Shown one piece after another: positions 43,520 to 53,472 of a stretch of DNA of 64,000 nucleotides. How positions within the stretch are numbered: position 1 is the first letter of the stretch; each line of letters opens with the position of its first letter. The position numbers and the translations under genes were made by a program. The stretch comes from Bacteroidota bacterium. Its GTDB lineage: Bacteria; Bacteroidota; Bacteroidia; Cytophagales; Cyclobacteriaceae. The stretch spans positions 173,873 to 237,872 of the forward strand of contig JAFDYX010000029.1 in assembly GCA_018267215.1 (NCBI GenBank). The letters are read 5' to 3'. The notes under the pieces are model-generated. The model was not told where the DNA came from. It ran no database searches and worked only from the letters and a program-made list of their open reading frames with translations.

Positions 43520-45973
43520 ATGATAAAAATCAATTTTACCAAAGATGTATTGCCGCACTTGGTGGCGGTGGGTGTGTTTCTGCTGGTGACTATCATTTTC
43601 TTTAGTCCCTTTTTCTTTGAACACAAGTCGCTTGAGCAACACGATATTCAGCAAGGGCAGGGGCAGGGGAAATCGCTGGTGGACTATCGTGCAGCCACGG
43701 GCAAAGAAGGACTTTGGTCGCCATCCGCTTTCAGCGGCATGCCGGCTTATCTGGTAAGCCTTCGGTGGAGCGATGCCCCGATGGGTTTCGCTAAAAAAGT
43801 AATGGCGCTATTTATCGCTCACCCGGTAGCTAATATTTTTCTGGCCTTCGTTTGTTACTACATTTTATTGTTGTCGTTTCGGGTGCGCCCGTATCTGGCT
43901 ATTGCCGGAGCATTGGCCTTCGGCCTGTCTTCTTACGTGATTATCGGATTGGGCGCGGGGCACAATTCACGGATCGGAGCCATTGCCTTTATGCCTTTGG
44001 TGGTGGCGGGCATACACCTTGTGTTTTCAAAAAAACGTGTACTTGGCTTTGCCGTAACAGCGCTGGGACTGGCGCTTCATTTCCGTGAAAACCACTTACA
44101 GATTACGTACTACCTGCTGATGATTGTTTTGGTGTATGGGCTGGTGCAGTTGGTGGGGGCATACAAAGAAAAGAAGATAAAGGACTTTGCAATTAACATG
44201 GGGCTGCTGGTTCCGGCTGCTACGCTTGGGCTGGCCACTTACTTCGGACAGTTTTGGGCGATCAATGAGTATTCGCAGTACACCATCCGCGGCAAGTCAG
44301 AGTTGGTCAGTCCGAAGATTCCGACCAGCGGCTTATCGCGCAGCTATGCTTTTGATTACAGCAACGGAATTTTGGAACCGATGACATTGCTCGTTCCCAA
44401 TTTTTATGGAGGAAGCACTTCGCATTATCTGGTGCAAGACCAGCAGGGAGAAACATACAAAGCTTTGGTTAACGCCAGCGACAATCAATTAGCCAATCAG
44501 TTGGTAAACTACACCTCAGCCTACTGGGGGCCGCAAAGCCTGACAGCGCCCTACTATGCGGGAGCTATCATCGTATTTTTATTTGTGGTCGGCATATTGC
44601 TGGTAGAAAAAAAATGGTTGTGGTGGATTTTGCCCTTGAGTGCATTCTGCCTCATCATGAGTTGGGGCGAAAGTTTTTCATCTTTCAATTATCTTTTGTT
44701 CGACTACTTGCCGGGCTACAATAAATTCAGGTCAGTTACTTTTGCTCTTGTCATCATTCTTTTTTTTATGCCTTTGCTGGGTATGATGGGGCTGGAGAAA
44801 TTTTTGAGCCAGCCGTTGACGAAAGAACTGAAGAAAAAATTATTGATTGCCTTTGGTGTTACAGGTGGGCTGTGCTTGCTGCTGGTAGTGTTTGCGGGGT
44901 TGGGCAGCTTTGCCCGGACAGGCGAAGGGCAGTTGCCATCTTGGTTTACCACGGCACTGCAGGCTGACCGAAAGAGTTTATTCCGCAGCGATGCCTTTCG
45001 TTCTTTTTCTTTTATTCTGTCTATATTCATTCTTCTCTACTTTAATGTGAACAAGAAAGTTTCTGAAGTTGTCTTTCTGGCCTTTCTGGCTTTCATGGTA
45101 ACGATGGATTTGGCGATCGTAGATAAGCGCTACTTTGGAAAAGAAAAATTTCAGCGTAAATCTGAAAACACATTCTTCGCCATCAATCCGTCAGACGAAG
45201 TGATTTTGAAAGACAAGAGTTACTATCGCGTGTATAATTTACAAGGAGCCTTCAACGATGGACGCACTTCGTACTATCATTATTCTATTGGCGGCTACCA
45301 TGGTGCCAAGTTGAGGCGCTATCAGGATTTATACGACTCGTGTATGATGCCGCAAACACGCCAGTTTATGACCGATGCCCAGGCAGGTACATTAGATTTT
45401 ACGAAGTATTCGTCTTTCAATATGCTCAACGTAAAATACCTCATGTTTGGCCAAGAGGCCAATAAAGTCATTTTAAATCCTGCCGCTAACGGGCCAGCGT
45501 GGTTTGTGCAGCAAGTGCTAACCGTTTCATCGCCAAACGAAGAATTGAAAAAAACAGGAGAGATAGACACAAAAAAAACGGCTGTGATCCAACAATTAAC
45601 TACTGACACCAAACCGTTAACAGTGGATAGCACAGCTACCATCACGCTTCTTGAAAACACACCGCCCTACATGAAGTACGAATCCAATTCATCGGCAGAT
45701 GGTGTAGCGGTCTTCTCAGAAATTTATTATCCGAAAGGGTGGCATGCCCTGATTGACGGAAAGGAAACCGACATACTCCGTGCGGACTATGTGTTGCGGG
45801 CACTAAACATCCCGGCAGGCAAACATACCATTGAGTTTAGATTTGAACCCAAACCTTATTTGATTGGCAACAAAGTAACCGCTGCCGCCAACTGGTTAGT
45901 GCTGCTGGTAGTGGTGGGCTGCGTAGCATGGAATTTTAAAAAAACCGAAACAACAATAATTACAAACAAGTAA
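43520..45973 (+). CDS. YfhO family membrane protein (GT-C-type glycosyltransferase-like)
   Basis: 817 aa from the ATG at 43520. The gene frame also runs upstream, but the sequence there lacks family features. Around a dozen transmembrane helices are evident (VGVFLLVTIIFFSPFFF, VCYYILLLSF, IIVFLFVVGILLVE, LVIILFFMPLLGMMG), followed by a C-terminal extracytoplasmic domain and a final helix. Landmarks of the family are EQHDIQQGQGQ and FSGMPAYLV near the N-terminus and FSEIYYPKGWHALIDGKE near the C-terminus. YfhO in Bacillus is linked to sugar decoration of surface polymers. The GH20 gene follows 14 bp on. Confidence 0.88.
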   Translation: MIKINFTKDVLPHLVAVGVFLLVTIIFFSPFFFEHKSLEQHDIQQGQGQGKSLVDYRAATGKEGLWSPSAFSGMPAYLVSLRWSDAPMGFAKKVMALFIAHPVANIFLAFVCYYILLLSFRVRPYLAIAGALAFGLSSYVIIGLGAGHNSRIGAIAFMPLVVAGIHLVFSKKRVLGFAVTALGLALHFRENHLQITYYLLMIVLVYGLVQLVGAYKEKKIKDFAINMGLLVPAATLGLATYFGQFWAINEYSQYTIRGKSELVSPKIPTSGLSRSYAFDYSNGILEPMTLLVPNFYGGSTSHYLVQDQQGETYKALVNASDNQLANQLVNYTSAYWGPQSLTAPYYAGAIIVFLFVVGILLVEKKWLWWILPLSAFCLIMSWGESFSSFNYLLFDYLPGYNKFRSVTFALVIILFFMPLLGMMGLEKFLSQPLTKELKKKLLIAFGVTGGLCLLLVVFAGLGSFARTGEGQLPSWFTTALQADRKSLFRSDAFRSFSFILSIFILLYFNVNKKVSEVVFLAFLAFMVTMDLAIVDKRYFGKEKFQRKSENTFFAINPSDEVILKDKSYYRVYNLQGAFNDGRTSYYHYSIGGYHGAKLRRYQDLYDSCMMPQTRQFMTDAQAGTLDFTKYSSFNMLNVKYLMFGQEANKVILNPAANGPAWFVQQVLTVSSPNEELKKTGEIDTKKTAVIQQLTTDTKPLTVDSTATITLLENTPPYMKYESNSSADGVAVFSEIYYPKGWHALIDGKETDILRADYVLRALNIPAGKHTIEFRFEPKPYLIGNKVTAAANWLVLLVVVGCVAWNFKKTETTIITNK

Positions 45974-45987
45974 CCCCCTTGATCATT

Positions 45988-47580
45988 ATGAGAAAAATTT
46001 TTGTCATCGCTTTTGTGTCTGTTTTATTTTCTTGCCAGAAAGAGAAAACAAGTACACTCACCACACTCATTCCGGTTCCTCAATCTGTTGCAGCCGACAA
46101 AGGTTCTTTTAAACTAACGGAGTCAACAAAGATCAAGATTGAGACATCTGTAGAAATGGTTCAGTCGGTTGCCAATTATCTGGCTGCTAAGCTGCGGTCT
46201 TCCACAGGCTATGCACTGCCGATAGAAAGTGGCGCTGCTTCGCAAGGCGATATTTTAATTCAACTCGATGCAAAAAAAGAACTTGGCAAAGAAGGGTATG
46301 AGTTGAAGGTGGATGAAACACAAGTTGTGTTGACGGCCTCTAACCCCGCAGGTTTGTTCAGAGGCGTGCAAACCATCCGGCAACTGCTGCCGGCAGCTAT
46401 CGAATCGGCATCTGTTCAAGCCAACACAAAGTGGACGATACCGGCCGGCACGATTCATGATTTCCCCAATTACGCTTGGCGCGGATTGATGCTCGATGTA
46501 AGCCGCCATTTCTTTTCTGTGGAAGATGTGAAGCGGCTGCTCGACCAGATGGCCTATTACAAACTGAATGTATTTCATTGGCACTTAAGCGATGACCAAG
46601 GCTGGCGCATAGAAATCAAATCGTGGCCGAAGCTAACCGAAGTAGGCGGACAAACACAAGTAGGCGGCAAGAAGGGTGGCTTTTACACACAAGAACAATA
46701 CAAAGCAGTGGTGAAGTATGCCACCGAGCGCTACATCACAGTCATTCCTGAAATAGATATGCCCGGCCATACCAACGCGGCCTTGGCGGCCTACCCGGAA
46801 CTGAATTGCAGCGAACAGACTTTGCAACTTTCTCCCGGCAATGAAGTGAAACGAAAAGTACCCGGACTGTACACAGGTATCGGGGTTGGGTTTAGCACCC
46901 TATGCACGAGCAAAGATGTTACCTACAAATTTGTAGATGATGTAGTGCGCGAGTTGGCAGAAATTACTCCGGGTGAATATTTACACATAGGCGGTGACGA
47001 AAGCCACGCCACCAAGAAAGAAGATTATATGCCATTCGTCAGCAAGGTTCAAAAAATTGTAGCCTCGCATGGCAAAAAGGTAGTGGGGTGGGACGAAGTT
47101 GCCATTACCACGTTAGAGCCAAACACCTTGGCGCAGGTGTGGGCCAATGCCGAAAACGGAAAGTTGGCGATAGCGCAAGGGGCACAAGTAATTTTATCTC
47201 CGGCCAAAAAAATGTACCTCGACATGAGCTATGACTCTACCTCTAAATTAGGCTTGCACTGGGCTGCGTATGTAGAAGTGGACAGCGCCTATGCCTGGGA
47301 TCCGACTACCTGGAAAAAAGGAATTGCAAGAGAGAATATTTTTGGACTTGAGTCTGCCTTATGGTCGGAGACAATCGAAACGCAACAAGACATAGACTAC
47401 ATGGTGTTCCCTCGCCTGCCCGGCCATGCCGAGATTGGCTGGTCGGCTGCTGCCGATGGCAAGCCGGGTTCGAGAAACTGGGAAGAATATAAAATCCGGT
47501 TAGCGCACCACGGCCCTCGCTTAGAAGCTATGGGCATCCATTTTTATCAATCCAAATTAGTTCCGTGGGTGAAGGAGTAA
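45988..47580 (+). CDS. Beta-N-acetylhexosaminidase, GH20 family (lipoprotein)
   Basis: 530 aa from the ATG at 45988; a TTG nine bases upstream is less likely. The lipoprotein signal is MRKIFVIAFVSVLFSC. An N-terminal GH20b domain (~25-140) precedes the (beta/alpha)8 catalytic domain (~150-500). Key features are WRGLMLDVSRHFF, the FHWHLSDDQGWR motif, and the catalytic pair Asp337-Glu338 in GGDESH; the Asp assists the substrate's N-acetyl group and Glu is the acid/base. It removes terminal GlcNAc or GalNAc from glycans such as chitin oligomers or peptidoglycan fragments. It is co-directional with YfhO. Confidence 0.94.
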   Translation: MRKIFVIAFVSVLFSCQKEKTSTLTTLIPVPQSVAADKGSFKLTESTKIKIETSVEMVQSVANYLAAKLRSSTGYALPIESGAASQGDILIQLDAKKELGKEGYELKVDETQVVLTASNPAGLFRGVQTIRQLLPAAIESASVQANTKWTIPAGTIHDFPNYAWRGLMLDVSRHFFSVEDVKRLLDQMAYYKLNVFHWHLSDDQGWRIEIKSWPKLTEVGGQTQVGGKKGGFYTQEQYKAVVKYATERYITVIPEIDMPGHTNAALAAYPELNCSEQTLQLSPGNEVKRKVPGLYTGIGVGFSTLCTSKDVTYKFVDDVVRELAEITPGEYLHIGGDESHATKKEDYMPFVSKVQKIVASHGKKVVGWDEVAITTLEPNTLAQVWANAENGKLAIAQGAQVILSPAKKMYLDMSYDSTSKLGLHWAAYVEVDSAYAWDPTTWKKGIARENIFGLESALWSETIETQQDIDYMVFPRLPGHAEIGWSAAADGKPGSRNWEEYKIRLAHHGPRLEAMGIHFYQSKLVPWVKE

Positions 47581-47644
47581 GCCTTTGGTAAACGAGAGAG
47601 AAGGAGATTGTAATGCTGCTCTTGAGGTAAAGTGGCAGAGATTG

Positions 47645-48622
47645 TCAATGCTTCATCGGCCGCTTTTTTATCATGCCGCCTTTGGTGTCTTTCACGCTGT
47701 GCATCACCACGAAGGCATGGGGGTCTAATTTTTCAATTTCTACATTGAGTTTATGAACTTCTAAGCGGGTGATGACGGTGTAGAGTATTTCAAGTTGTCG
47801 TTTTTCACCGCTCTTGCCATACCCGCCTTTGCCACTATAAACAGTAACGCCCCGGCCCATCTCATTGTAAATCATGTGGCGTATGTCTTCGTTGTGTGGC
47901 GAGATGATCGTTACGCCAATATATTCTTCGATCCCTTCCACTAAGAAGTCGAGCGTTTTCGATGCCGACATATAAGTGATCATGGAGTAGAGGGCGATTT
48001 CAATTCCCAGAAAATAAGCGGCAGTAGAAAAGATAATCACATTGATGACGATAATGACGTCTCCGATGGTAGTTCCAAATTTTCGACTGAGAAAAATGGC
48101 AAGCACTTCGGTGCCATCCAGCACGGCACCACCACGCACGGCCAAGCCGATGCCGGCACCTAAAAAAAATCCGCCAAAGACCGCCACCAGCAAGTTGTCG
48201 TTGGTGATGTTGGGAAAAGTAACAGTAGCCAGCACAAACGACAGCCCGGCAATAGCTAATGCCGCTTTGATGGCAAACGAACGGCCCATCACGATATAGC
48301 CTAAAATGATGAACGGAATGTTTACACCGATGATGAGCTGATAGAGCGGTATGTGGGTCAAGGCTGCAATCAGCAGCGAGATGCCCGTGGCGCCACCGTC
48401 AATGAAGTGATTGGATAACAGAAAACCTTTGAAGCCAAAGGAGGCAGAGAAAACACCGAGGGTGATCAGCACCACATCTTTGATCAACCGCTTGGTAATA
48501 ATAAAAAGTTCGCGATAGCCTTTGGCCAGCAAGTAGTTGGAGTAGGATTTTCCCTTGGCCAACATTCTGCCTTTGCTGCCCAGCGTAGTGCGTACAATTA
48601 TTTTTTGCCAGATTCTATTCAT
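47645..48622 (-). CDS. YitT family membrane protein (DUF2179)
   Basis: 325 aa. After a ~40-residue basic N-terminus come about five transmembrane helices (VVLITLGVFSASFGFKGFLL, IIGVNIPFIILGYIVMG, LLVAVFGGFFLGAGIGLAVR). The motif FIDGGATGISLL and the RGGAVLDGTEVLAIFLSRK stretch are hallmarks of YitT proteins. The cytoplasmic DUF2179 domain (~230-320) starts VTIISPHNEDIRHMIY. The function is unresolved. The N-terminus is longer than in many relatives; ATG/GTG alternatives inside are possible. Confidence 0.9.
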   Translation of the reverse strand: MNRIWQKIIVRTTLGSKGRMLAKGKSYSNYLLAKGYRELFIITKRLIKDVVLITLGVFSASFGFKGFLLSNHFIDGGATGISLLIAALTHIPLYQLIIGVNIPFIILGYIVMGRSFAIKAALAIAGLSFVLATVTFPNITNDNLLVAVFGGFFLGAGIGLAVRGGAVLDGTEVLAIFLSRKFGTTIGDVIIVINVIIFSTAAYFLGIEIALYSMITYMSASKTLDFLVEGIEEYIGVTIISPHNEDIRHMIYNEMGRGVTVYSGKGGYGKSGEKRQLEILYTVITRLEVHKLNVEIEKLDPHAFVVMHSVKDTKGGMIKKRPMKH

Positions 48623-48776
48623 GTATTATACACTTCCTCCTTGAAAAATATTTTAACGGATGTTATCAAAAGTAAGCATTACACTCAACTTTTTACTTGC
48701 CGCAGACGATGAAATATTTATTTTCGCAGAGACATTAAAAAGATGAGCGCTAACCAGAGCGTGACAATACGACAAT

Positions 48777-49919
48777 ATGAATCCAGTTTCCTTAGCCGCA
48801 TCATTCAAAGACCAATATCATCACACACCCATGATAGTGCGGGCTCCGGGGCGCATCAACCTGATAGGAGAGCATACCGATTACAACAACGGCTTTGTGA
48901 TGCCCGCTGCGATTGACAAACATTTTCTTTTTGCTGTCGCGGCTAACAACACTAATCAATTTAACATACAGGCAGTTGACCTCCATGAGACAATTTCTTT
49001 TTCATTAGATGAACTCAAGGCAGGCCATCATTGGTCTAATTATCTGATGGGAGTGATTGATGGTATGGCGCGCAGAGGGAAAAAGATAGAGGGAGTAGAT
49101 GTGCTGTTTACAAGCAATATCCCGGCTGGTGCCGGATTGTCTTCATCGGCTGCTTTGTGCAGTGGCTTTGGTTTTGCACTCAACGAATTGTTTCGCTATA
49201 ACCTGAGCCGGCTTGAGTTGGCATTGATTGCTCAAGAGTCCGAACATCGGTTTGTAGGCGCGCAAGTAGGCATCATGGATATGTATGCAAGCTTGTTTTC
49301 GCGCACCGGGTCTGTTATGCTGCTGGATTGCCGTAGTTATACACATGAGTATCTTCCTTTTCAGTTTGGAAATTTTGAACTGCTGCTGGTTGATACGAAG
49401 GTGAAGCACTCGCTGGCCTCGTCCGCCTACAACAACCGCAGACAGGCTTGTGAAGAGGGGGTGAAGATTATCAAACAAAATAGACCAGAAGTTCAGTCCT
49501 TGCGCGATGTGGATGAAACTGTATTGCAAATTTTTAAGCCATCTATGACCGAAGAGGTCTTCAGGCGTTGTAACTATGTAGTGAAAGAAATAGACCGCAC
49601 CCGGCAAGCCGCACATCACCTAAAAAAAAATGACCTGACAGCTGTAGGCAAGCTGATGTACGAAACCCATCGTGGGTTGAGTAGTGAATATGAAGTAAGC
49701 TGCCCTGAGTCGGATTGGGTTGTAACCACTGCCCGCGAAACCGGTGTAACCGGAGCCAGACAAATGGGCGGAGGCTTTGGTGGTTGTGTGCTTTGTCTGC
49801 TGAGCATATCTGTAAAAAATATATTTATCGAAAAAGTTAAAGCGAAATATTTTGCGCAATTCGAAAAAGAACCTGATTTTTATTCAATTGAACTGAGCGA
49901 AGGTGTCGCCTTAGTGTAA
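48777..49919 (+). CDS. galK: Galactokinase
   Basis: 380 aa, GHMP kinase family. It phosphorylates galactose to galactose 1-phosphate in the Leloir pathway. The signature RAPGRINLIGEHTDYNNG is at ~21-38, the ATP-binding PAGAGLSSSAAL follows, and the third GHMP motif QMGGGFGGC is near the C-terminus. The sodium/solute symporter gene starts 47 bp downstream, so uptake and phosphorylation of the sugar are probably linked. No galT, galE or galM is in the window. Confidence 0.95.
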   Translation: MNPVSLAASFKDQYHHTPMIVRAPGRINLIGEHTDYNNGFVMPAAIDKHFLFAVAANNTNQFNIQAVDLHETISFSLDELKAGHHWSNYLMGVIDGMARRGKKIEGVDVLFTSNIPAGAGLSSSAALCSGFGFALNELFRYNLSRLELALIAQESEHRFVGAQVGIMDMYASLFSRTGSVMLLDCRSYTHEYLPFQFGNFELLLVDTKVKHSLASSAYNNRRQACEEGVKIIKQNRPEVQSLRDVDETVLQIFKPSMTEEVFRRCNYVVKEIDRTRQAAHHLKKNDLTAVGKLMYETHRGLSSEYEVSCPESDWVVTTARETGVTGARQMGGGFGGCVLCLLSISVKNIFIEKVKAKYFAQFEKEPDFYSIELSEGVALV

Positions 49920-49966
49920 GTCATAAACCTATAACCGTTAACCTCAACCTTAAATCTCCTTAGCGA

Positions 49967-51616
49967 ATGAAGACCAGCGATTACATTGTATTTGTTATCT
50001 ACCTCATCACTGTAGGCACATACGGTTACTGGATTTATACCCGAAAGAAGAAAGCATCGGCCGACTCCAAAGATTTTTTCCTGGCAGAAGGCTCGCTTAC
50101 ATGGTGGGCTATCGGTGCTTCGCTCATCGCTTCAAATATTTCGGCCGAACAATTTATTGGCATGTCTGCTTCAGGCTTTGCCATGGGGCTGGCCATTGCT
50201 TCGTATGAATGGATGGCAGCCGTTACACTGATTGTAGTGGCCGTATTTTTTCTGCCCATTTATTTAAAAAATAAAATTTACACCATGCCGCAGTTTTTGG
50301 CGCAGCGCTATAGCCCGCTGGTGGCCACCATCATGGCTATATTTTGGTTGTTGGTGTATATCTTCGTCAACCTTACCTCCATTTTATATTTGGGTGCGCT
50401 GGCAGTAGATACGATTACCGGTCTGGGGTTTACTACTTGTGTGATTGGACTCTCGGTGTTTGCGGTGATTATTACATTGGGCGGTATGAAGGTAATTGGT
50501 TTTACGGATGTCATTCAAGTTTTTGTATTGGTGCTGGGCGGTTTGGCTACCACTTATCTGGCACTTGATTTAGTGGCAGCAAAACTGAGCGGTGGCGACA
50601 TTTGGAATGCTTTGTCGTTTGTTAAAAACAGCGCCAGCGACCACTTCCACATGATCCTCAACAAAGGGCAGGTAATGATGTCGGATGGAAAAGGAGGAAC
50701 CGAAGATGCGTACCAAAAGTTGCCCGGTTTGGCCGTGCTGATCGGTGCGATGTGGATTGCTAACTTATATTATTGGGGCTGCAACCAATACATTACCCAA
50801 CGGGCGCTGGGTGCCGATTTGCAAACGGGGCGTGCCGGGATATTATTTGCTTCGTTCCTCAAATTGCTGATGCCTATTATAGTTGTGCTCCCCGGTATTG
50901 TGGCCTTCGTACTTTACAAGAACGGATTCTTTCAAACAGAAATGATGACGACCATCCACATAGGAGACGAAGCAAAAGAAGTGCTCCGCTCGGATCGTGC
51001 TTACCCGGTGTTGTTAAATTTGCTGCCCACCGGACTGAAAGGTTTATCGTTTGCTGCCCTCACGGCTGCTATCGTAGCTTCCCTTGCCGGAAAAGCCAAT
51101 AGCATCTCTACCATTTTTACGCTCGATCTGTATCAGAAATTTTTTAAAACCAACGCCTCCGAAAAACATTTAGTGAACGTAGGCAAGGTGGCCATCATCG
51201 CATCAATGTTGATTGCTATTGTCATGGCTCCGCAACTCAGCCGCTTTGATCAGGCCTTTCAGTTTATTCAGGATTTTACCGGGTTGATTTCGCCCGGAGT
51301 GGTAGCCATTTTTTTGTTAGGTATGTTTTGGAAACGTGCCAATGGCGCAGCAGCCCTTGTGGCTGCGCTGGCTACGCTGCCGCTGGGCTTGGCATTCAAT
51401 AATTGGATGCCCGATATCCCGTTCTTGCATCGCATGGGTTATGTATTTTTAATTTTGGTTGGACTGATGGTCATCGTTAGTTTGATCTCGCCTCGAAAAG
51501 AAAACCAAACCGGTGTAGTCGTAGAAGCCAAAATGTTTTCAGTAGATAAAAAATTTGCCTTGGGTGCACTTTTGGTGATGGGCCTGATCACAGCATTGTA
51601 TATCGTATTTTGGTAA
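49967..51616 (+). CDS. Sodium/solute symporter (SSS family, SglT-like)
   Basis: 549 aa with about 14 transmembrane helices. SSS landmarks include FFLAEGSLTWWAIGASLIAS and NISAEQFIGMSASG near the N-terminus, the IANLYYWGCNQYITQRAL segment, and AALTAAIVASLAGKANSIST, which matches the sodium-site region of vSGLT-like carriers. Next to galactokinase it probably imports galactose or glucose with Na+. Confidence 0.92.
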   Translation: MKTSDYIVFVIYLITVGTYGYWIYTRKKKASADSKDFFLAEGSLTWWAIGASLIASNISAEQFIGMSASGFAMGLAIASYEWMAAVTLIVVAVFFLPIYLKNKIYTMPQFLAQRYSPLVATIMAIFWLLVYIFVNLTSILYLGALAVDTITGLGFTTCVIGLSVFAVIITLGGMKVIGFTDVIQVFVLVLGGLATTYLALDLVAAKLSGGDIWNALSFVKNSASDHFHMILNKGQVMMSDGKGGTEDAYQKLPGLAVLIGAMWIANLYYWGCNQYITQRALGADLQTGRAGILFASFLKLLMPIIVVLPGIVAFVLYKNGFFQTEMMTTIHIGDEAKEVLRSDRAYPVLLNLLPTGLKGLSFAALTAAIVASLAGKANSISTIFTLDLYQKFFKTNASEKHLVNVGKVAIIASMLIAIVMAPQLSRFDQAFQFIQDFTGLISPGVVAIFLLGMFWKRANGAAALVAALATLPLGLAFNNWMPDIPFLHRMGYVFLILVGLMVIVSLISPRKENQTGVVVEAKMFSVDKKFALGALLVMGLITALYIVFW

Positions 51617-51695
51617 TGTGCTTTTTACTCTGTGTCCGCGTAGGCAGCCATCTCTCGCCCACAGTTCATTAAAATCTGCCTTTCCTGTAAGTAGT

Positions 51696-51725
51696 TTTGT
51701 GGTCATTTTAAAATGATCTACTTTG
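51696..51725 (+). promoter_or_regulatory. Putative promoter (TTTG-N19-TACTTTG)
   Basis: TTTG at 51696-51699, a 19-nt spacer, then TACTTTG at 51719-51725, 21 nt before the first amidohydrolase start. The -7 box has one base fewer than the consensus TAnnTTTG. Confidence 0.45.
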
Positions 51726-51746
51726 CTGCACCAGTAATTTATTTTT

Positions 51747-53459
51747 ATGACTCAACGATTTTTAATAGGCCAGATACGATGGTTGCCATTAGTACTGGCA
51801 TTTATTTCTGTTACCGGCACATTTGCTCAAGATGAAAAGCAGATTGCCCCTGTTGGAAGAATCTATGCGTTAACCAACGTTACGGTGGTGCCATCGCCCG
51901 GCAAAAAAATTGAAAAGGCTACGGTAGTGATCAAAGACGGTTTGATTCAGGCAGTAGGTACGGCCGTGTCAATCCCTACCGATGCCATCATTATGAAAGC
52001 TGATTCCATGTATGTCTATGCCGGTTTTATAGACGGGCTGTCGCGCACAGGTGTTATTAAACCAAAGGATGAGCCCAATCCACAACGTCCCAAAGATCCG
52101 GGCAATCCTCCGGCTGATAAGGCAGGCATCACACCTCAAAACGATGTGCGCAATTCATTGAACCCCACAGATAAATCGGTGGAAGAGCTTCGGAACATCG
52201 GCTTCACCTTGGCACAAGTAGTTCCGTACGGACATTTTCTGCCGGGCACTTCTGCTATTGTTCTTTTAGGCGGCAAGTCGGCTGACGAGATGGTGTTGGT
52301 AGATCAATCGGGTTTATATTCCGAGTTGTCTGGAGCGCAAAATGTTTATCCCAATACGGTGATGGCAGTCATGGCAAAGTGGCGCGAGTTGTACAGAAAC
52401 GCATCATTAACAAAATCATATCAGGCATTGTATGCATCCAATCGCAGTGCCTTGACAAGGCCATTGAATGATCGCGTGGAAGAAGCTTTCTATCCGGTAA
52501 TAGACCGCAAAATTCCGGTTGTTTTTAAAGCAGAAAAAATATTAGAAACGCAACGTGTGCTGACTTTAAAAAACGACCTCGGCTTTTCGCTGACAATCGG
52601 TGATCTGAAAGAAGGCTATCCGATGATTGATAAAGTAAAAACTTCAGGCGCAAAAATATTTCTTTCGCTCGATTTGCCTGACGAGGTAAAGAAGAATGAA
52701 AAAAAATCTAAAAACAAAAACGACTCACTGAAGACAGCAAAAACAGAAAAACCCAAATCGGCAGCAGAGTTAGAAAAGCAAGGGCTGGAAAAAAGAAAGA
52801 ATGATGCCATTGTAAAATATACAGGGCAAGCCGCTGACTTCCACAAAGCCGGAATTGTTTTTGGATTCTCTGCCATGAGCGCGAAAACGAAAGACATCCA
52901 GTCTAACTTGAGACGGATGATTGCTGCCGGTCTGCCGGAAGAGGTAGCGCTGGCTGCCTTAACCACTAACCCAGCCAAGATGCTGGGCTTAGAAGACAGG
53001 CTGGGTACCGTAGAAAACGGCAAGATGGCCAACTTGGTAGTGAGCGACAAACCGTACTTCAACGAGAAAGCAAAAGTGCGATATGTTTTTGTAGATGGAA
53101 ATTTGTACAAGCTCGACATCAAAGAACCGAAAAAATCTAATGGTAGTGTTGTGGCAAAAGGAAACTGGAGCTACACCACCGAAACACCCAACGGCACCAA
53201 CAACGGTAAGTTGACGATTAACGATGACAACGGAACTCTTTCAGGCACCATCAGCAATTCCACCTCTGGCAAAGGAACTGAGATGAAAGACGTAGCACTG
53301 GATGGCAACACACTATCATTTTCCTTTGAATACAGCATGGGTGGCAACACTATGAAAATAGATGTTTCGGTAAAAATTGATGGCGATGCTTTTGAGGGAG
53401 TGATGACTCCGGGTAAATTCGGAAGCTTCCCGATGAAAGGCACACGCGATCCTAAATAA
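51747..53459 (+). CDS. Exported amidohydrolase-fold protein lacking metal ligands
   Basis: 570 aa with a signal peptide (LVLAFISVTGTFAQ). The amidohydrolase frame is recognisable: an N-terminal beta-sandwich (TNVTVVPSPGKKIEKATVVIKDG split) and a C-terminal LTTNPAKMLGLEDRLGTVENGKMANLVV. The HxH motif expected after the FIDG is absent, the later His positions carry other residues (VFKAEK, SLTIGD), and the Asp position reads GFSAMS. A Lys/Glu-rich insertion sits near ~315-355. The last ~110 residues are an extra beta-rich domain. It is probably catalytically dead or a partner of the next gene, 13 bp downstream. Confidence 0.85.
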   Translation: MTQRFLIGQIRWLPLVLAFISVTGTFAQDEKQIAPVGRIYALTNVTVVPSPGKKIEKATVVIKDGLIQAVGTAVSIPTDAIIMKADSMYVYAGFIDGLSRTGVIKPKDEPNPQRPKDPGNPPADKAGITPQNDVRNSLNPTDKSVEELRNIGFTLAQVVPYGHFLPGTSAIVLLGGKSADEMVLVDQSGLYSELSGAQNVYPNTVMAVMAKWRELYRNASLTKSYQALYASNRSALTRPLNDRVEEAFYPVIDRKIPVVFKAEKILETQRVLTLKNDLGFSLTIGDLKEGYPMIDKVKTSGAKIFLSLDLPDEVKKNEKKSKNKNDSLKTAKTEKPKSAAELEKQGLEKRKNDAIVKYTGQAADFHKAGIVFGFSAMSAKTKDIQSNLRRMIAAGLPEEVALAALTTNPAKMLGLEDRLGTVENGKMANLVVSDKPYFNEKAKVRYVFVDGNLYKLDIKEPKKSNGSVVAKGNWSYTTETPNGTNNGKLTINDDNGTLSGTISNSTSGKGTEMKDVALDGNTLSFSFEYSMGGNTMKIDVSVKIDGDAFEGVMTPGKFGSFPMKGTRDPK

Positions 53460-53472
53460 AAAACTGACTTCG

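Noticed and set aside
49143-49619. 158-codon minus-strand frame opposite galK
   Set aside because: Shadow of galactokinase; no motif of its own.
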